DNA of 24,160 bases from a virus: positions 1-24,160 of the IMG/VR virus record IMGVR_UViG_3300042402_001205; one strand, given 5' to 3'. Positions within the stretch are counted from its first letter, which is position 1. Each line of letters begins with the position of its first letter. Position numbers and translations under genes: made by a program. Below, in pieces: positions 20,296-24,160 of the stretch. The notes beneath the pieces are model-generated. The model did no database searches, had not been told where the DNA came from, and saw nothing but the letters and a program-made list of their open reading frames with translations.

Positions 20296-20892
20296 ATGGC
20301 AGAAAGACCCGCCCAAAAGTGTAACTGGGAAGCAAGAAGACACATTAGTCTTGGACCAAAGTTTAGGATTGACGCAAACAATCCTAGAATGGGAAATAAG
20401 GGAAATTTAAGTTATCTAATTTACTCTACAACAGATAATAAAGATAAGTCTTCTATTTCCCTTGCACAGGATGGCACGTTTTCAATTTATAATGATAGAA
20501 CGATTGAAATAGTTGGTGGAGATGGTAATGAAAGTTCTAAAGGTCAAGACGTTTTAATTGCATCTAAAACTGGTGAAGTTGTAATTCAAGCAGATGGAAA
20601 TGGTGCGGTAAGAATTAAAGCAACAAATATAACTCTTGAAGCAACCGAAGATATTGACATTAAAGCGGGAAGAAACCTAACACTAAAATCAGTTGGTGGT
20701 CAAACACTGCTTGATGGTAATGAAGTTAATCTGAATGCAAAACAGGGAAATCTTGCTGAAGGATTGAAAATTGATTTTTGTAATCAAGTCTTCGCTGGTA
20801 GTTTCGTTGGGGCAGATGTTTTAGCAGGAATTCTTGGTGGGGCAGCAGTATTTCTTTTTAATGCTGCAAAAGACTCTTTCAATGGAAATTGA
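20296..20892 (+). CDS. Needle-like beta-repeat protein (gp5 C-terminus/VgrG type, 198 aa)
   Basis: Residues about 88-150 alternate in short strands: D-V-L-I-A-S, E-V-V-I-Q-A-D, A-V-R-I-K-A-T, I-T-L-E-A-T, D-I-D-I-K-A-G, N-L-T-L-K-S-V, T-L-L-D-G-N, E-V-N-L-N-A. This is the V-x-I-x-A pattern of the triple-stranded beta-helix in the gp5 C-terminus and VgrG spikes, which trimerise to form the membrane-piercing needle. The C-terminal 30 residues contain a hydrophobic segment (V-L-A-G-I-L-G-G-A-A-V-F-L-F). The N-terminus has W-E-A-R-R-H-I-S. It lies 1 nt after the gp5-like gene, so it may provide its missing needle. The spike role is inferred. Confidence 0.6.
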   Translation: MAERPAQKCNWEARRHISLGPKFRIDANNPRMGNKGNLSYLIYSTTDNKDKSSISLAQDGTFSIYNDRTIEIVGGDGNESSKGQDVLIASKTGEVVIQADGNGAVRIKATNITLEATEDIDIKAGRNLTLKSVGGQTLLDGNEVNLNAKQGNLAEGLKIDFCNQVFAGSFVGADVLAGILGGAAVFLFNAAKDSFNGN

Positions 20893-20902
20893 GGTAAAGT
20901 AG

Positions 20903-23900
20903 ATGGAAGGAGAAGATTTTTCAATTATTGGAAAACCATCTATCTTTAATGAAGATGTCAAGATGTATAAGGACTTATACGTCTATGGCAAAATTTATTA
21001 TGATTTTGAAGCAGGAGCAACAGAAACTTTCGGTGACATTTCAATTACTGGAAATGCATTTTTCTCTGGCATAACAACTTTTGCTGGTCCTGTTGATATT
21101 CAACAAGAACTAGAACAACTTCAAGTTGGAATTCTAACAGTTACTGAAGAATTTTATATTGGAAATAATCCAGGAGATAATGTTTTTAATGTTGTAACTT
21201 ATGGACCCTATGCTGGTTGGGTTGGAATAGGCACAACAGCCCCAACTCAAAATCTAGATATTATTGGTAATGCTAGAATTGATGGAAATCTTTATGATGC
21301 TTCTAATAGTCCTGGTGTTATTGGTGGATTCTTATCAAAAGATGCTGAAGGAATTAAATGGGTAGAATTTGAACCATCTTTTACTGAAGGTATCTTTGTT
21401 TATAATGAAGGCGTTCTAGTTGGACCATCATCATTCCGTGGATTAAACTTTATCACTAATTCTGGTGGAAGTCTTTTTGAATTGGTAGAGGGTAAAGTTA
21501 ATGTAGATAACCCCAATATTGCTGATATTGTTATTAAAGATTTTTGGGAAAAGAGACCTGCTGGACTTAATACTTCAGCATATGTTGGCATAGGTCTTAC
21601 CAACCCACAAAATCAATTAGAAGTAACTGGTGATACTAAATTAAATGGTAGATTAACTGTATCTGGAGTTTCTACTTTCTTTGAAAGAAGTGTATTTTAT
21701 GATGGATTTGATGTTATAGGTTCTGGATCTACTATCTTAAGTCCATTAAGTGTAGTTGGAGTAGCAACATTTGAACAAATTGTTACATTTAAAGATGATG
21801 TAACTTTTGAAAAAAATGTTCTTGTAGAAGAAAACTTAGAAATTGATAATCAATTATACGTTGGTGCTGCTGCCACGATGGCAGGTAGTTTTAGAGTTAT
21901 TGGAGTCTCGACGTTCCAAAATAATGTTTTTGTTGGAGCTGGAGTATCCATACAAAAATTCTTATTTGTTGGTGCTGGTACAACTTTATTTGGAACTTTA
22001 CAAGTTGGTGCAGCAGCAACTTTACTCAGCACATTGGACGTGCTTCAGTCTGTTGAATTGTTTGATACCTTAGAAGTAACTGGTGCAACTAATTTATTAG
22101 ACACATTAGATGTAACAGGTGCAACAGATCTGCAATCTACTTTAGATGTTGTTGATGCAGTTCAGTTTGATTCAACACTAAATGTAGATGATGCAACAAC
22201 TTTACAGACAACGTTAGGTGTTGGTGCTGGTGGAACAGTATTTACAACAACTGGAATCGGTTCAATTGGTATAGGAACTGCAGATCCATCACGCGATGTC
22301 GATCTTTTTAGAAAAGACATATACTTCAATCAAGGTGCAATATATGATGCAAATAATCAAGTAGGATTCACATCTGAAAATACAACTGATGAATACAGAG
22401 TCTTCAGAAGTGTATTAACACAAGTTGGTGTTGGAACTACAGGGCAAGTTATTCCTGCTAGATTCTTTGATGCTGCGAATATGATTCGCTTGAATCTAGA
22501 GTATCTTGCTGGAGAAGCAGTTGGATTCATAACAAGCACTTCATACAAAGACCCCCCATTTTCACTATCAACTTCTAATTATAGTTCTTGTCGAGATGAC
22601 ATCAAAGATATTCTAAGGTCCATTTGTTTTGACATTACTAGAGGTGGTAATTCTAGATCGGTTGGTGCTGGATTATCATATTATAATGGCAATACATTAA
22701 TTCATATCACTGGGACTGATGTGAATGGATATTCAATTAAAGAAGCATCTATTACTGCAATTCAAAAAGCAGCGGAAATTTCTAGATATGTCATTAATAA
22801 TTCCTTGTATCCTCTATCTTATCAGATGGAGCCCATCAATGGAACATATGCCGATGCTTCTCGTTTGATTTTCTTAAACAAAGATTTTATTGCGGCAGAA
22901 GCAGTTGATAGAGTTTTAAATAATTATCCTCTGTTTAGCATACCAAATAGTAATCAAAGTTGCATTGATGATATCAAGTTAATTTTAGATGCTATTGCAT
23001 ATAACTTGTCATATGGTGGTAATGAAAGAGTTTATGACGCAACCAAATACTATATTGATAATGCAGGATTATTAGCAGGTGAGCAAGAGCAATCAATCTA
23101 TGCTTATCAACAAGCAAGAGATGTTGCTATTCAGGTAATGAGAAATCAAGTTGTTACCAAAATATCTGGCATAAGAAATACATTTACTCAGTATATTGAT
23201 GGTTCCGTATTACCAGATCCAATATCACCAACTTGTGCAAGTCAGGCATCTGCTATTACATCATTTATTGGAATAGTTACAACTGGTATTGGAAATACTC
23301 AACTACCAGCAACAAGAACCCTTTCTTATACAATACCTTTTCCACAAATCAGGGACTTCTCTCTTCTACCAGATTCTCAAAGAGGTAGTAATAGTGATCC
23401 TGATGGGTGTGCAAACGTTGTTTCTGCAATTAATGTTTGTGCTGGAATCGTTACAACAATTATTGGTGTTGGTCCTGCTGCTTCTCCAAAAGTTACTTAT
23501 CCAAATGGTAGAGTCTTTTGGGCTCCTAGAGGTGCAGATTCGAAGAATATTGTATATGTTTCGAAGTATGGTAATGATGAAAATAGCGGAAGAACCGAGG
23601 GTGATGCCAAACTAACCATTGGTGCTGCAGCAGCAGTAGCAAACCCAGGAGATACAATTTATATTCGTTCTGGAGTTTATGCTGAGAACAATCCTATTGG
23701 TCTTAGAACAGATGTAAGTGTTAGTGGGCAGGATTTACGTCTTGTTACCATCTATCCACAACATGATGATGATGTTTTCTATGTAAGAAGAGGATGTTTA
23801 ATTGAGAACATCAACTTTGCTTATGCTCCAGATCCTTTTGATGATAATGCTCCATTGACAATTAGAGGTGCTGCTGTAGCATTCCCACCACCAGCAGGTA

Positions 23901-24160
23901 TTGCAAGTGCAAGGTCTGGATTCTTAGATCCAGGACCATGTAACGAAGGTCCAAGCGGAAGATGGAGGTCCCCATATATCCGTAACTGCACTAACTTCAT
24001 GACCGATAGTATTGGCATGAAGATTGATGGGAAGCATGTTGGTGCAGCATTTACTGGAGTCAATAATCCAGGACAAGACCTCAAGTGTATGGTTTGTGAC
24101 TCCTTTACGCAATATAATGAAAATGGTATTGGAGTTTCAATCACTAATAATGGATATGCT
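20903..24160 (+). CDS. Giant tail fibre or baseplate structural protein (partial, at least 1086 aa)
   Basis: Open from ATG 20903 to the right edge without a stop; a Shine-Dalgarno GAGG lies 8 nt before the start. In order: an N-terminal region with I-G-T-T-A-P-T-Q-N-L and G-L-T-N-P-Q-N-Q-L-E-V-T-G (adhesin- or tail-spike-like turns); fourteen exact 12-residue repeats (residues 281-448) with core x-L-x-V-x-x-A-T-x-L; two copies of a domain with C-x-D-D-I-K (C563 and C687) and G-G-N; and from about 884 the start of a right-handed beta-helix (V-Y-V-S-K-Y-G-N-D-E-N-S-G ... P-G-D-T-I-Y-I-R-S-G-V-Y-A-E). This layout is typical of large cyanophage fibre or baseplate-periphery proteins that contact the host surface. 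The exact T4 counterpart cannot be named. Confidence 0.75.
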   Translation, partial: MEGEDFSIIGKPSIFNEDVKMYKDLYVYGKIYYDFEAGATETFGDISITGNAFFSGITTFAGPVDIQQELEQLQVGILTVTEEFYIGNNPGDNVFNVVTYGPYAGWVGIGTTAPTQNLDIIGNARIDGNLYDASNSPGVIGGFLSKDAEGIKWVEFEPSFTEGIFVYNEGVLVGPSSFRGLNFITNSGGSLFELVEGKVNVDNPNIADIVIKDFWEKRPAGLNTSAYVGIGLTNPQNQLEVTGDTKLNGRLTVSGVSTFFERSVFYDGFDVIGSGSTILSPLSVVGVATFEQIVTFKDDVTFEKNVLVEENLEIDNQLYVGAAATMAGSFRVIGVSTFQNNVFVGAGVSIQKFLFVGAGTTLFGTLQVGAAATLLSTLDVLQSVELFDTLEVTGATNLLDTLDVTGATDLQSTLDVVDAVQFDSTLNVDDATTLQTTLGVGAGGTVFTTTGIGSIGIGTADPSRDVDLFRKDIYFNQGAIYDANNQVGFTSENTTDEYRVFRSVLTQVGVGTTGQVIPARFFDAANMIRLNLEYLAGEAVGFITSTSYKDPPFSLSTSNYSSCRDDIKDILRSICFDITRGGNSRSVGAGLSYYNGNTLIHITGTDVNGYSIKEASITAIQKAAEISRYVINNSLYPLSYQMEPINGTYADASRLIFLNKDFIAAEAVDRVLNNYPLFSIPNSNQSCIDDIKLILDAIAYNLSYGGNERVYDATKYYIDNAGLLAGEQEQSIYAYQQARDVAIQVMRNQVVTKISGIRNTFTQYIDGSVLPDPISPTCASQASAITSFIGIVTTGIGNTQLPATRTLSYTIPFPQIRDFSLLPDSQRGSNSDPDGCANVVSAINVCAGIVTTIIGVGPAASPKVTYPNGRVFWAPRGADSKNIVYVSKYGNDENSGRTEGDAKLTIGAAAAVANPGDTIYIRSGVYAENNPIGLRTDVSVSGQDLRLVTIYPQHDDDVFYVRRGCLIENINFAYAPDPFDDNAPLTIRGAAVAFPPPAGIASARSGFLDPGPCNEGPSGRWRSPYIRNCTNFMTDSIGMKIDGKHVGAAFTGVNNPGQDLKCMVCDSFTQYNENGIGVSITNNGYA
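21743..22246 (+). repeat. Fourteen tandem 36-bp (12-residue) coding repeats
   Basis: In the frame of the fibre gene, fourteen uninterrupted 12-residue units run from residue 281 to 448 (for example PLSVVGVATFEQ, TLEVTGATNLLD, TLDVTGATDLQS). All have strand-type hydrophobics at positions 2 and 4 and usually T/S at 8 and L/F at 10. The last six units begin with T-L and are nearly identical, so recent duplication is likely there. Such units fit one coil of a narrow beta-solenoid shaft. Confidence 0.75.
22589..23150 (+). repeat. Two diverged copies of a C-x-D-D-I-K domain in the fibre protein
   Basis: Copy 1 begins at the Cys codon at 22589 (C-R-D-D-I-K-D-I-L-R-S-I ... G-G-N-S-R) and copy 2 at 22961 (C-I-D-D-I-K-L-I-L-D-A-I ... 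G-G-N-E-R). In both, an Ala/Gln-rich helix follows (A-I-Q-K-A-A-E-I-S-R and A-R-D-V-A-I-Q-V-M-R). The DNA has diverged, so this is an old domain duplication. Confidence 0.6.

Overview
The window is part of the genome of a T4-like cyanomyovirus, a contractile-tailed phage of marine Synechococcus or Prochlorococcus. It shows T4 core genes (gp33, gp59, gp32, gp53, gp48, gp4, gp54-like, gp26, gp51-like, gp27-like, gp5-like). Around them sit genes typical of cyanophages or cyanobacteria: ThyX, PhoH, glutaredoxin, DUF1825, DUF4278, DUF7936-type and a 2OG-Fe(II) oxygenase. The DNA is AT-rich, genes overlap or nearly touch, and CTAAATA/ATAAATA late-promoter motifs recur. I saw no tRNA, rRNA, CRISPR array, insertion sequence or integrase. 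No stretch over 300 bases lacks a gene.

Layout: (1) 1-3321, accessory and small genes: the end of a probable glycosyltransferase, an oxygenase, glutaredoxin, and a run of small conserved cyanophage proteins, closed by a terminator. (2) 3384-9062, nucleotide and DNA metabolism: two tiny ORFs, thyX, two small proteins, phoH, a RecB/MGME1-type exonuclease, the late-transcription factor gp33, helicase loader gp59, an inserted small basic ORF, DUF1825, and the ssDNA-binding protein gp32 behind a perfect sigma70 promoter. A terminator follows gp32. (3) 9089-11631, minus strand: gp4, an unknown 136-aa protein, gp48 and gp53. (4) 11669-24160, plus strand: tail and baseplate module with a tail-tube-fold protein, gp26, gp51-like, two tape-measure-like proteins (the second with a lysozyme-like domain), gp27-like hub, a gp5-like OB protein, a separate needle-like beta-repeat protein, and a giant fibre or baseplate protein that runs off the right edge.

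The genes work in temporal order. Region 2 supplies dTMP, replication, recombination and the late sigma co-activator, which then fires CTAAATA promoters for the structural genes. The 26/51 pair, the tape-measure-like pair and the hub genes lie in assembly order.

Most notable observations: (a) gp26 ends on a T TTT TTC slippery heptamer with a stem-loop 9 nt downstream, and the gp51-like ORF lies open in the -1 frame, which looks like the tail-chaperone programmed frameshift of other tailed phages. (b) A roughly 430-470 bp insertion has split gp59 from its own 3' end: a synonymously recoded copy of the C-terminus lies upstream of the inserted ORF and the displaced original tail lies downstream. 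(c) The inserted ORF is preceded by a 9-bp hairpin with a late promoter in its loop, the layout used to control I-TevI. (d) The T4 gp5 functions (OB fold, lysozyme, needle) seem spread over three proteins.
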